From: a virus
Strand: one strand, 5' to 3'
DNA length: 60,815 nucleotides
Virus record (IMG/VR): IMGVR_UViG_3300045579_000055
Span: 1 to 60,815 of that record
Positions 7,051-15,544 of the stretch are shown here, piece after piece. The stretch's first letter is position 1, and every line of letters starts with the position of its first letter. The position numbers and the translations under genes were made by a program. The notes under the pieces were generated by a model. That model ran no database searches and had not been told where the DNA came from. It saw only the letters and a list, made by a program, of their open reading frames with translations.

Positions 7051-10000
7051 GTACATCCTCCAATGTTACGGTTCCGTCTTTAGTCTTGCCAAAATCAAAC
7101 TTGTAATACTTTCCTTCTTCAATATGCATGTATGCTTTTGGAAATGATGTTGGAAACACTGTAATCGAATGAAGATCTCTCTTTGTGTCTGCCAGTGTAA
7201 GCGACGCCATTTTCTTTCCAGCCTTAGTAACTCTTGGTTTAAAAGAAACCACAAACATTTCATCATCTTTAAATGGCAATTGCTTGTATCCTAAAAACTT
7301 TACAAGAGCATGCGATGATTCTTTTATTTCTTCAGATGGTATGAAAGATACAATCCGATTATCATTACAAAGAACCAAATAAGAACGACCCGTCTCAATA
7401 GCGGTATTTTCATCATCAAATATACCGACAGACCCAGTCTTGTCCAAAATTTCAACTCGTGACCATCCTGTTCCCCTCTTAATAGATTTTACCATACCCA
7501 TAAAAATATATGAGCCTTTTTCTTCAAAGTCAACAATGTCCTGAATAAATGCATAGTAATGGGATGGAATGGTAATATTAAACTCTGGAAGGTTTAAAAA
7601 CTCATAAAGATTTTCTTTAATTGCTTTATCATCTCTTGGATTGTCTGGAAATGTTGCTGCACCAATAGCCTTTAGTGCCTGAAGGGCTCTACTGTTTACA
7701 CCATTTCCCTTAGTAAATGTGAACGCTTCAAGTTCTGCATAAGACTTAAAAGGTCGTGCCTGTATATATCGTTCTGCAATCTTATCAGATATAAATTTGA
7801 TTGCCGTGAGTCCGAACCGAATACCCTTACCCTCAATTTTAAAATCAATATCCGAATCATTAATGTGAGGTAGTTTAACGCTAATCCCCATTCTTTTCGC
7901 TTCAATAAGATATTCAGTTCTCGCATCTTTGTCCTTTTCATTTTTTAGCACTGAGTACATAAACTCAAGTGGATAATAATACTTTAACCACGCTGTCCAG
8001 TATGACAGAGTTGAATATGCTACTGCGTGAGACTTGTTAAATGAATACCCTGCGTGGGCCTCAAAGTCATGCCACAAATCTAGAGCAGCATGTGGTGTAA
8101 TGTACTTGGATGCACCCGCTACAAATTTTTCCTTAAACTGATCAAATTCTTTAGCATCCTTTTTCTTTCCAATGATCTTTCTAACTTTATCTGCTTCCGA
8201 CATGGACATACCGCCAAGGTGTACGCATGCTTGCATAACTTGTTCCTGGTAAAGAATACAGCCATAGGTGTCCTCCGTAAATTCTTTTAATACTTGATGA
8301 ATGTAGGATATGTTTTGTCTACCGTGTTTACGATCAACATAATCTTTTCCAATTGTGTTCATTGCACCTGGACGGACAAGAGCATTGGATGCTGCAAGTT
8401 CGTTTAAGTTTTTAACGCCCATCTTTACAAGAAGGTTTGTGTATGGTGCTGCTTCACACTGAAACACTCCCTTTGTGTGGCCGTCAGAAAGCATTTGATA
8501 AACATTGGCATCATCCATTTTAATCTTAAGAAGATTTATCTTTTTGCCATCTCGCTCTTTGATTATATCAATTGTGTCTTTAAGAACTGACAAAGTTTTA
8601 AGTCCAAGAGCATCAATTTTAATTAAACCAATTCTTTCTGCTTCTTCCATGTCAACGCCAACAACAGGAATTCTTTCATCAGAACCAGTAGACGATCTAG
8701 TTTCAAGTGGTGCGTATCTAAAGATTGGTTCTTTGCTTGTTACTACGCCTGCTGCGTGAATACCTGTACCACGAATACGACCACGAAGTTGCTCTCCATA
8801 AATCTCTACTTCTGGATATTTTTCACGAAACTCATATGTTGATTTTGATGTACAGAAATCATCCCATGAGTCTACAGTCTTTAATACCTTATTAACATCT
8901 GACAAAGGGATGTTGAGAACTCGTGCAACATCTCTAACAATTCCTTTACCAGTAAACTCAAGGAAGGTGGCAATGGAAGCAACATGTCGATACTGTCTAA
9001 CTAGATAGTCTTTTACTTCTTCACGACGAGTATCTTGAATGTCTGTATCAATATCTGGAAAGTCATTACGCTCTGGATTAATAAAACGGAAGAACAAAAG
9101 ATTATGCTCAATAGGGTCAATATCTGTAATTCCTAAAGCATAACAAACAAGAGAACCAGCAGAAGAACCTCTTCCTGGACCAACCAAAATCTCTTCTTTC
9201 TTTGCCCAGTTAATCATGTTGCTAACAACCAAAAAGTATGGGGCAAACTTTTTGTCTTTAATAATCTGTAACTCTTCTTCAAGTCTATCAAGGTACTCTT
9301 GGTTTTCTGACAAACCACGCTCTACCAAACCTTCTAGCGCAACCTTTGCAAGTTCCTTATCAGGACTTTTATACTGTACTGGTAGAAGGTTTAATCCTTC
9401 TTGAATGCCATAGTCTCCTACTGTATCTGCTAGTAGAAGTGTGTTTGAGTAGATATCTGGTCGATCAATACCCTGCGATTCCATCGCTGCTTTAATCTCT
9501 TCATATGAGAGCAAGTGGATGTCAAACTTATTAAATGTTATCTGACGGTCTTCGCCATATAGATAATCAAGGCGTTCCATCATGTCTTTTTTCTTTTTTG
9601 ATTTTTCATATGTTGCATCTTTTTCAAACTTGCCGTGGGTATTCATAAGCAACTTAAACTCTTGAATTTCTTTTTGTGATGGGTCAACATGATGGCAGTC
9701 TGGTGTAACAATAACCTTAATGCCAAACTCATCAGCAAGTTCGATTAAATATTTATTAATGTGGGCTTCGTTGTGAGGCATGACTTCAATATAATAGTCA
9801 TCGGCAAATCTTTCTTTGAACCAAGAAATGTACTTCTTGGCGAGAGCAAACTCTTCTTCTTCTAATGCTTTTACGAGTACGCTACTTGGGCAAGCAGAAG
9901 AAACAATGATTCCCTCTTTATATTTTTCTAATATAGCAAAATCAAACCTTGGCTTCTTAAAGAAACCATCTGTCCAAGATAGTTCACTGATCTTATTTAA

Positions 10001-10315
10001 ATTTTCTAAACCAATTTGATTCTTGGCTAGAAGGATAATGTGATTATAGACAAGATCTTGTTGACCTTCTCTTTCAGACTTATCTCGTGTATCAGATATG
10101 TCTGCACACATGTATCCTTCTAGACCTAGAATTGGCTTAATGCCCTTTGCTTTTGCAATACGGTGCAGTTCCCTATGCCCAGATAAAGTACCGTGGTCGG
10201 TGATAGCAATTGCTGGCATCCCCAACTCAACTGCACGGTTCACGTATTCTTCTGGAGTAGCAATCCCATCAAACAAACTAAAATGGGTATGGACATGTAA
10301 GCCTACGTAGTTCAT
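7040..10315 (-). CDS. dnaE-like: DNA polymerase III alpha subunit (C-family, DnaE-type)
   Basis: At 1,091 aa this is close to bacterial DnaE (about 1,160). The N-terminal PHP domain begins with the metal motif H7-x-H9 (LHVHTHFSLFDG) and has TDHGT near 40; metal ligands look intact, so a proofreading exonuclease is possible. The palm has RGSSAGSLVCYALGITDIDP, then PDIDTD (about 416-421) holding two catalytic aspartates, with the third in KIDALGLKTL. The C-terminal part has a helix-hairpin-helix/OB region (YIFMGMVKSIKRG). It begins 1 nt after the possible ssDNA-binding gene and overlaps RecA. It is the phage replicative polymerase. No sliding clamp or clamp-loader gene is seen, so host factors are presumably used. 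Confidence 0.95.
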   Translation of the reverse strand: MNYVGLHVHTHFSLFDGIATPEEYVNRAVELGMPAIAITDHGTLSGHRELHRIAKAKGIKPILGLEGYMCADISDTRDKSEREGQQDLVYNHIILLAKNQIGLENLNKISELSWTDGFFKKPRFDFAILEKYKEGIIVSSACPSSVLVKALEEEEFALAKKYISWFKERFADDYYIEVMPHNEAHINKYLIELADEFGIKVIVTPDCHHVDPSQKEIQEFKLLMNTHGKFEKDATYEKSKKKKDMMERLDYLYGEDRQITFNKFDIHLLSYEEIKAAMESQGIDRPDIYSNTLLLADTVGDYGIQEGLNLLPVQYKSPDKELAKVALEGLVERGLSENQEYLDRLEEELQIIKDKKFAPYFLVVSNMINWAKKEEILVGPGRGSSAGSLVCYALGITDIDPIEHNLLFFRFINPERNDFPDIDTDIQDTRREEVKDYLVRQYRHVASIATFLEFTGKGIVRDVARVLNIPLSDVNKVLKTVDSWDDFCTSKSTYEFREKYPEVEIYGEQLRGRIRGTGIHAAGVVTSKEPIFRYAPLETRSSTGSDERIPVVGVDMEEAERIGLIKIDALGLKTLSVLKDTIDIIKERDGKKINLLKIKMDDANVYQMLSDGHTKGVFQCEAAPYTNLLVKMGVKNLNELAASNALVRPGAMNTIGKDYVDRKHGRQNISYIHQVLKEFTEDTYGCILYQEQVMQACVHLGGMSMSEADKVRKIIGKKKDAKEFDQFKEKFVAGASKYITPHAALDLWHDFEAHAGYSFNKSHAVAYSTLSYWTAWLKYYYPLEFMYSVLKNEKDKDARTEYLIEAKRMGISVKLPHINDSDIDFKIEGKGIRFGLTAIKFISDKIAERYIQARPFKSYAELEAFTFTKGNGVNSRALQALKAIGAATFPDNPRDDKAIKENLYEFLNLPEFNITIPSHYYAFIQDIVDFEEKGSYIFMGMVKSIKRGTGWSRVEILDKTGSVGIFDDENTAIETGRSYLVLCNDNRIVSFIPSEEIKESSHALVKFLGYKQLPFKDDEMFVVSFKPRVTKAGKKMASLTLADTKRDLHSITVFPTSFPKAYMHIEEGKYYKFDFGKTKDGTVTLEDVHVS

Positions 10316-10316
10316 C

Positions 10317-10973
10317 TTACCAATCAGCGTTGGTAGATGAAGTTACTGAAGGGCCGTCAAAGCCCAGGTAGAACGCTTCTTGTTCCGCATATGGAATCTT
10401 CTTTAGTGCTGACTCCAAAGGATAAGGTTCGATATCTTTCCAATCAAATGGTTCCTTATCTGGTGCTGATGGAATAAGTGTGTAATTGGTTTCAGTTCCC
10501 TGACCATTACGCTTTAACTTCCATACTACGTTTGAGATGCTTCCTGTTTCAAGAGCATACTCACGAATTGTATTAAATGATGATTGCTTGCTGATACCCA
10601 TTGACCAGATCGCAACATATGGTGCTTCAATGCCATCGTCAACTAGAACGTTGCAATAGAAACGAAGACGGCCACGCCATCCAGCCTTTGGATCTTTACG
10701 GTGCATCTCTTCTGCCCAGTCACGGCCTTCTGATTCCATTGTGTCTACAGCCTTACGCTTATAGTCCTTTGGATTGACGTGCTCCTTAACAACAAGTGCT
10801 AGGCCACGCTTTTCATTATAGTTTGCAGAATCTTCGTCAAGTTCTTCAATGAAGCGAATCTTGACAGATTGTCCATCTGCTAGTTTGAGCCACTTTACTT
10901 TTGGCCCATCGTTTTCATACTTTGGTCTGTCGAGCAGGGCGTTGATGTTCTTGATTCCCTTTACAATGCTCAT
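10317..10973 (-). CDS. Possible ssDNA-binding protein (218 aa)
   Basis: The first 60 residues, with KVKWLKLADGQSVKIRFIEEL, resemble the start of phage gp32-like or related ssDNA-binding proteins, which share a W-x-L...G-x-x-V-x-I-R-F beta pattern. Further aromatic and basic beta segments (GWRGRLRFYCNVLV, VWKLKRNGQGTETNYTLIP) would suit an OB fold. The C-terminus is not the usual acidic SSB tail. It sits between primase and DNA polymerase, where an ssDNA-binding protein would be expected. AAAGGAG lies 8 nt upstream of the ATG. The family assignment is inference. Confidence 0.5.
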   Translation of the reverse strand: MSIVKGIKNINALLDRPKYENDGPKVKWLKLADGQSVKIRFIEELDEDSANYNEKRGLALVVKEHVNPKDYKRKAVDTMESEGRDWAEEMHRKDPKAGWRGRLRFYCNVLVDDGIEAPYVAIWSMGISKQSSFNTIREYALETGSISNVVWKLKRNGQGTETNYTLIPSAPDKEPFDWKDIEPYPLESALKKIPYAEQEAFYLGFDGPSVTSSTNADW

Positions 10974-10998
10974 ATTATTTCTCCTTTGTGTGTTTGTA

Positions 10999-11943
10999 TT
11001 AGTTTAGCATAGACTCTATGGTTTTGTCAAACGAAGACTTTAAACCTTTAATTTCTTCATCTGGCATATCGCCTATGTCTTTATATTGTTTATTTAGTTG
11101 TATAACAGAAACACGAGAACCAAGTTTTTCAATTATCCTGTTTTTCATGTTTCCTCCTGCCTCATCGTTATCTGCAATAACAAGAATGTTATTGAAATAC
11201 TTTTGAAGCAATTCTATTTGTTTTCCTGAGACATTGGCCCCAAGCGTTGCTACTGCTGGGATGTCTAACTGGTCAAGTCTGATTACGTCGAATGAAGACT
11301 CTACTACATATACTATATCAGATTTCTTCACACGATGCAAGTTAAAAAGAGTTTTGCTTTTAGGAAGGCCTGGAGTATTTTTAAAGTCCTTTCCCTCAAT
11401 GGATCTTCCAACAAAGCCAAGGAGTATCCCGTCTGGACTGTGAACTGGGACAGTAACCATATCTTGCTTTTCAGAATATCCTAAAGAAAATTTAATACAA
11501 GACTGCTTAGTTAGTTTGCGATACTGGAAATAATTTTTTGCTCTATCAGATGCAATAAGGTTATTGTGAAGTCTTTTTATAATTAGTTCATCAAATGGCC
11601 TGTATTGTTCTTCTTTGATAAGAGCACGGTCAATCTCTGTAGCAAGATTGCTCACCTTCTCTTTGCTCTTTATAAACCTTGCTGCCTCAAAATATGTTCT
11701 GCCAGAGGTGTGCATTACTAACTCTATTAGATCTGCAGATTTTTGACATGAGAAACAAAAAAACATTCCGTTAGTCTTGTGAACTTCTCCTGCTGGCGTT
11801 CTGTGGTTATTATGAAATGGACAAAATATTATAAAATCTGCATCTAATTCTGACTCGACTGTTGTGCCTGATCCTGCAAGGACTCTTTTGACTTGTTCGG
11901 CTGTATAGGGACTAGGTTGGTTCCGTCTATTCCTGCTATCCAT
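10999..11943 (-). CDS. dnaG-like: DNA primase (CHC2 zinc finger plus TOPRIM)
   Basis: This 314-aa protein synthesises RNA primers. The zinc-binding domain has C41-x2-H44 and C63-x2-C66 (CPFHNN...FCFSC). A linker follows, then a primase core with a TOPRIM segment: VYVVESSFDVIRL with E215, and VIADNDEAG with D258 and D260. It is shorter than bacterial DnaG (about 600 aa), as it lacks the helicase-binding C-terminal domain. The ATG at 11943 has GGAAG upstream and lies inside the last 100 bp of the preceding small gene, so two frames are read there. It is followed by the ssDNA-binding candidate and polymerase. Confidence 0.9.
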   Translation of the reverse strand: MDSRNRRNQPSPYTAEQVKRVLAGSGTTVESELDADFIIFCPFHNNHRTPAGEVHKTNGMFFCFSCQKSADLIELVMHTSGRTYFEAARFIKSKEKVSNLATEIDRALIKEEQYRPFDELIIKRLHNNLIASDRAKNYFQYRKLTKQSCIKFSLGYSEKQDMVTVPVHSPDGILLGFVGRSIEGKDFKNTPGLPKSKTLFNLHRVKKSDIVYVVESSFDVIRLDQLDIPAVATLGANVSGKQIELLQKYFNNILVIADNDEAGGNMKNRIIEKLGSRVSVIQLNKQYKDIGDMPDEEIKGLKSSFDKTIESMLN

Positions 11944-12215
11944 TCGCTCTTCCTTTTCCCTGCGTAAACTCCGTGTACCGATAATTCAAATTCAAAAAAG
12001 TCTTTACTATCATTATACCGTAAAGTGAAGTCTGGGTCAATATCAATCCTTGGAACATACCCACTCAACCTCATCTCTGAAACTAACAGCCTTACGTATT
12101 CTATCTTTAATCTTCCAAGCAAAGCCTCATCTTGAATTATGCCATTAATATAAAACCTTTTAAGTGGCTTATGATGATAGAAATCTGGAGGTATGTTCTC
12201 CCTGGTTTGTGACAT
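11844..12215 (-). CDS. Hypothetical 123-aa protein between helicase and primase
   Basis: I do not recognise this protein. It is a mixed alpha/beta protein with IRQ-poor, aromatic-rich segments (FYHHKPLKRFYINGIIQDEALLG, here noted as residues 12-34) and a Gln/Ser-rich tail. Its last 100 bp overlap the primase start. It has no good ribosome binding site, but a TATAAT lies 5 nt before the ATG, so it is probably translated from a leaderless message. Position between helicase and primase suggests a replication accessory function, such as a loader, but this is inference only. Confidence 0.6.
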   Translation of the reverse strand: MSQTRENIPPDFYHHKPLKRFYINGIIQDEALLGRLKIEYVRLLVSEMRLSGYVPRIDIDPDFTLRYNDSKDFFEFELSVHGVYAGKRKSEWIAGIDGTNLVPIQPNKSKESLQDQAQQSSQN

Positions 12216-12220
12216 ACCAT

Positions 12221-12226
12221 ATTATA
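12221..12226 (-). promoter_or_regulatory. TATAAT -10 element, leaderless start of 12215 gene
   Basis: On the minus strand TATAAT is followed by 5 nt and then the ATG at 12215. Unlike most promoters here it lacks the TGn extension. Spacing implies a transcript starting at or next to the start codon. Confidence 0.5.
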
Positions 12227-12227
12227 A

Positions 12228-13448
12228 CTACTTATCTTCATAGTCTTTATACCTATAGTATCCCTTGTCAAAATCGCATTGGACCAAGAAATCTCCCATA
12301 AATCCGTTACGATTCTTTCTAAAGGCACACTCAATAATATCGCTATTTGTCCCACGACCAAGGGCCAACACCCAATCGGCATCGTAGGCAATCTGTCTAG
12401 ACCACGCTGTCTGACCTAGGGTAGGTACTGTAGACAAGTCATTGACATCGTCTGGGGTAGCAGAAGAAATAGCAATAATAGGAACTTCTTCACCAATCGC
12501 CATCAGTTTAAGTTCTCGTGAAAGGTTCTTCATTCGTACCGTTTCATTGTCTGACTTCTGATTAGGAGCCATCAATTGAAGGTAGTCAACGATTACAAAG
12601 TCTGGCTTGTACTGGTCAATCTTTCCACGTAGTACGGATGGGTTAATTTCTCCACCCTGATCGTTTGAAATAATATGAAACTCTGGCTTACCCTGTAGAT
12701 TTTTAGCATGCCATTCCTTTAGCATATCCAACTCTACTTCTCCATTGCTTAATTTGCGGTGTGACCAACGTCCCTCGCCCATAATAGTAAAGACACGATT
12801 ACGAACCTCCGTCTCACTCATCTCAAGGCTTATGACCAGTGGGCTACGACCCTGTTTCCAGGCCTGTACAGCGAAATAGAGAGCCAACCAGGACTTTCCG
12901 ATACCTGGATATGCCAAGAAGACTCCCAACTGCCCTGGCATGATTCCAGAGGGTAAATAGTTGTCAAATCCTGGCAGACCAGTCTTGATGCCAATATGAC
13001 CTAGGGCTTGTTGCTTCTTTACATTTTCAAAGTAAGCAATCGCAGACTCTAGGTCTGTGACATCAATATCACGAATAGCAGCAGTATTCTTTTTTAGTTC
13101 TGAGGTTTTTGTAATGAGGCCTTCTAGGGCCTTGCTGCCCTCACCCTGCTGAACATCTGTTGCAGCAGATCTTAGTATGTCTTTAAGACTGTCCCGCAGA
13201 TACTCTCCCTGCAACTCCTCAAGGTGATGCTTAGTAGCGCCAACTCCTGGGACTGGATCAAAGTCACGAAACTTTTCTCTTACCAAGTCTGTTGGTGGAA
13301 GTGACGAGTTATTCTCAAAATACAGACGTATGAAGTTCCATATATCTCCATGGGTTCTCAAAAGATTATCGACATTGGCCTGTAGCAAAACGTGAATCTG
13401 TTTATCCTGAAGAAGGGCTGTAATTAATTTTGACTCTGTGTTATTCAC
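12228..13448 (-). CDS. dnaB-like: DnaB-like replicative helicase
   Basis: This 406-aa RecA-fold helicase has Walker A AYPGIGKS (179-186), the DnaB motif VISLEMSETEVRNR (205-218), and Walker B VIVDYLQLM (285-293). An arginine-finger/DNA-loop region (AFRKNRNGFMGDF) lies near the C-terminus. The N-terminal part (1-150) is short and helical, without an obvious full DnaB N-terminal domain. It unwinds the replication fork. The start is GTG at 13448, within the last codons of the upstream gene. A transcriptional restart lies right after the stop. Confidence 0.92.
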   Translation of the reverse strand: MNNTESKLITALLQDKQIHVLLQANVDNLLRTHGDIWNFIRLYFENNSSLPPTDLVREKFRDFDPVPGVGATKHHLEELQGEYLRDSLKDILRSAATDVQQGEGSKALEGLITKTSELKKNTAAIRDIDVTDLESAIAYFENVKKQQALGHIGIKTGLPGFDNYLPSGIMPGQLGVFLAYPGIGKSWLALYFAVQAWKQGRSPLVISLEMSETEVRNRVFTIMGEGRWSHRKLSNGEVELDMLKEWHAKNLQGKPEFHIISNDQGGEINPSVLRGKIDQYKPDFVIVDYLQLMAPNQKSDNETVRMKNLSRELKLMAIGEEVPIIAISSATPDDVNDLSTVPTLGQTAWSRQIAYDADWVLALGRGTNSDIIECAFRKNRNGFMGDFLVQCDFDKGYYRYKDYEDK

Positions 13449-13749
13449 TTAGCCACTCCTTTGCCATTCGTCGACGCTCTGCTCTTTCTTGACTATCTTT
13501 TAATCTATCCCTTTTAGCCTGTAATATTTTTTCTGCATTGTATGCAAAATAATTCCATGACGGGGTTTCTGAAACAGCAAAATAGTACTCAAGTATCTCA
13601 TAACATCCCTGCAATGTGTAGGACTCAATGAGGGCATCAGATGCCCACTGTTCTACATTCAAATTTAGAGATGGCTTCGATTCGTACCTTGCGGTATGAT
13701 ACTTGCTGTATCTTGAAAGCAAAGCCATACGGTCTTTGCGTTCAGCCAT
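13441..13749 (-). CDS. Hypothetical 102-aa protein upstream of helicase
   Basis: I do not recognise this protein. It is helical and charged: a basic N-terminus (MAERKDRMALLSRYSKYHTAR), an aromatic middle (CYEILEYYFAVSETPSWNYFAY) and a strongly basic/acidic coiled C-terminal helix (AKRDRLKDSQERAERRRMAKE). It overlaps the helicase start by 8 bp and is coupled to the upstream gene through TAATG. The location directly before a DnaB-like helicase is where helicase loaders often lie, but no ATPase motif is present. Confidence 0.65.
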   Translation of the reverse strand: MAERKDRMALLSRYSKYHTARYESKPSLNLNVEQWASDALIESYTLQGCYEILEYYFAVSETPSWNYFAYNAEKILQAKRDRLKDSQERAERRRMAKEWLSE

Positions 13750-13958
13750 TACTTCTCTTCAGCCTCGGTTTGTGCTTCTAAAATCTTGGCAGTTAGTTTG
13801 TCTTCAACAAATTTGTAGACACGCTCAAAAGCCTGATCAGTATTTTCTCCGTCACGCTTAGAATCCACTACTCCAAGATCAAGTCTTAGTGATTGAAAAT
13901 TTCCCAGATTTAGTGTGTATCCAAGTGTTACAGACACTTTAGTTGAATCGTTTTCCAT
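13749..13958 (-). CDS. Hypothetical 69-aa protein
   Basis: The start is set at 13958, where GAAGGG lies 6 nt upstream and just after the upstream gene ends (13972); the longer frame from 14039 would overlap that gene by 68 bp. The product has a beta-rich half (KVSVTLGYTLNLGNFQSLRL) and an acidic C-terminal helix ending in EAEEK. No family is recognised. It is coupled to the next gene through TAATG, so it belongs to the helicase operon. Confidence 0.6.
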   Translation of the reverse strand: MENDSTKVSVTLGYTLNLGNFQSLRLDLGVVDSKRDGENTDQAFERVYKFVEDKLTAKILEAQTEAEEK

Positions 13959-13971
13959 GCTATACCCTTCG

Positions 13972-14514
13972 CTAAATAGATTCGCCCCATATTGGGACAA
14001 ACCGTCCATCTTCTGTTCTCGTATATGTAAGTATACCATCGCCCATTCTGCGTGTCAACTCTTGCTTGCTGGGCGTAATATCATTAGTAATTAATTTATC
14101 TTTTCTTGGTCTACCAATATGGTATGTAGCAAGTATATCACGAATCTCTCTTACTTGCGATTCAGAGTAATATGACCTTACCTGAAATCCTCTTGCCCCA
14201 CCTTTTTGAGATCCCGTCGGAAATGGGATGACTCCTCGTTTCATTAATGATGGCATATATTTTTTATGACGATTAACTAAATCAGCAGTCTGACCTACGG
14301 TGTAGGCTCGCTCTCTTTTATTTTTAAAATCACTAATTAAACAACTTTCAATTTGGCCCTTTGTTATATTATAAACAGACATTATTCCATTAGACTTGTT
14401 AAGATGATGTATCCTTACTAAGTCTCCGTTTAAGAACCAAACCTTTTTGTTCCCTGGAATTACAGGGAGGACATTGTAGCCTTCGCTCTCAATTGTTCCC
14501 TTTTTAATAACCAC
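13972..14514 (-). CDS. MerR-type HTH plus AT-hook DNA-binding protein
   Basis: This 180-aa protein has an N-terminal beta-rich part (1-65), then a MerR/excisionase-like winged helix: AYTVGQTADLVNRHKKYMPS (about 89-108) with a basic wing and YYSESQVREIRDIL. A short AT-hook core, GRPRKDK, follows near residue 138. This points to AT-rich DNA binding, either as a transcription regulator or replication-origin protein. The start is GTG at 14514 with GGAGGG 3-4 nt upstream, inside the last 55 bp of the zinc-ribbon gene. It sits at the junction of tail and replication genes, a good position for a switch regulator. Confidence 0.65.
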   Translation of the reverse strand: MVIKKGTIESEGYNVLPVIPGNKKVWFLNGDLVRIHHLNKSNGIMSVYNITKGQIESCLISDFKNKRERAYTVGQTADLVNRHKKYMPSLMKRGVIPFPTGSQKGGARGFQVRSYYSESQVREIRDILATYHIGRPRKDKLITNDITPSKQELTRRMGDGILTYTRTEDGRFVPIWGESI

Positions 14515-14651
14515 TTGCCCTCCTGAGAATTACTAGGTGGATGAAAAAATGTTCTTGCTCCACAAGACATACAATACATTTCTATATTATTTATTTCTGA
14601 ATATTGTCGATCAACAAACATTCTGCCTTTGCATCTTTTACAAAAAATCAT
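14460..14651 (-). CDS. 63-aa zinc-ribbon protein
   Basis: The product has C4-x2-C7 (FCKRCKGR) and C27-x2-C30 (YCMSCGAR), a canonical zinc ribbon, and a basic C-terminus. The start overlaps the stop of the preceding tail gene as TGATG, and the end overlaps the HTH/AT-hook gene. Zinc ribbons of this size usually bind nucleic acid or protein partners. It links the structural operon to the replication genes. Confidence 0.65.
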   Translation of the reverse strand: MIFCKRCKGRMFVDRQYSEINNIEMYCMSCGARTFFHPPSNSQEGKWLLKREQLRAKATMSSL

Positions 14652-15097
14652 CAGTTTGGTATGCCTATTGCAATAAGGTTAATGCCAACACTTGTAACTC
14701 CGCCCAGGTTAAATTTAACTGACCCCTCTATACTTGATGTAGTTACGCTAGACAATGTAACAACAACATCTTTGCCAGCGTCGGTTACATTTCCCATATT
14801 TACAGGAGTTGCTGTTACAACTGGCGTAAACTTAAACTCTGTAGGAAACGAATAAGAAAATGGAAGGCTAGAACCAGCAGTCTGGCTTACGCCATTTGTG
14901 ACTTGAACATATCCGCCAATAATTCTTGCTTCTGATGTTTTGACGCTCTGTTTTCCTGCATTTGGAGTATCCACTGTAACATATTTATTTACAGATGTTG
15001 AAGCCTGCGTTGATAAATCATTAACAGCCTTAACAATCTGATATATATATGTTACGTCTAGTGGCTGCCCTCTTTCGGGTACGGGTAAAATGGCCAT
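14651..15097 (-). CDS. Probable baseplate/tail-tip structural protein (148 aa)
   Basis: The N-terminal 40 residues form a helix (DVTYIYQIVKAVNDLSTQ), and the rest is beta-rich with repeated small residues (FKFTPVVTATPVNMG, KDVVVTLSSVTTSSIEG), like receptor-proximal domains of tail fibres. It is the last gene of the tail module. It has no ribosome binding site, but TGGTATAAT lies 6 nt before the ATG, so it is probably read from a leaderless message. The exact role is unknown. Confidence 0.55.
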   Translation of the reverse strand: MAILPVPERGQPLDVTYIYQIVKAVNDLSTQASTSVNKYVTVDTPNAGKQSVKTSEARIIGGYVQVTNGVSQTAGSSLPFSYSFPTEFKFTPVVTATPVNMGNVTDAGKDVVVTLSSVTTSSIEGSVKFNLGGVTSVGINLIAIGIPN

Positions 15098-15103
15098 AAT
15101 ATA

Positions 15104-15112
15104 ATTATACCA
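15104..15112 (-). promoter_or_regulatory. Extended -10 promoter, leaderless start of 15097 gene
   Basis: The minus strand reads TGGTATAAT, then 6 nt, then the ATG at 15097. It overlaps the stop codon of the upstream gene. Spacing puts the transcription start at the ATG. Confidence 0.65.
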
Positions 15113-15542
15113 GACTTACGGTTCCAGAGTTGTATATCTCTAAATCGTCGTTTAAAACTGGATTTATTGATGATACCTGCACAATTACTAGAACAGAGTT
15201 TGTTCCAGTTTTTAGAAATGAATAATTGCTTGATCCAGTGGTTGCTTTGTAAGTTGGCAAAGCAGAATCAAAACCCACAAAAACATCATATAGTATTTGT
15301 GTAGAAACATCTCCCGATTCCCAATTTACGATTACTGTATTCCCTACAATATTTATATCACCACTTCCAGGAGCAACTGCTGAGGACTCGGTAGAAAATA
15401 TTGGAGAGTAGGCAGATTTTCTATTTTTATCTTCTGCAACTATCCTAAATCTTAAAATTTTGGTGTTCGCTGTCGTCACCTTGCCCAACAATTCTTTTTT
15501 AACAACAACATTTTTAATTCCAGGATCTGGTGTGATTGACAT
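15105..15542 (-). CDS. Structural beta-sandwich (Fn3-like) tail protein (145 aa)
   Basis: This protein reads as one fibronectin type III-like beta sandwich: TKILRFRIVAEDKNRKSAYSP, then NTVIVNWESG and a final strand set with SVLVIVQVSS. Fn3 modules are common in phage baseplates and bind carbohydrates or act as spacers. It starts 3 bp after the upstream tail gene. No catalytic residues are evident. Confidence 0.55.
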   Translation of the reverse strand: MSITPDPGIKNVVVKKELLGKVTTANTKILRFRIVAEDKNRKSAYSPIFSTESSAVAPGSGDINIVGNTVIVNWESGDVSTQILYDVFVGFDSALPTYKATTGSSNYSFLKTGTNSVLVIVQVSSINPVLNDDLEIYNSGTVSLV

Positions 15543-15544
15543 AA

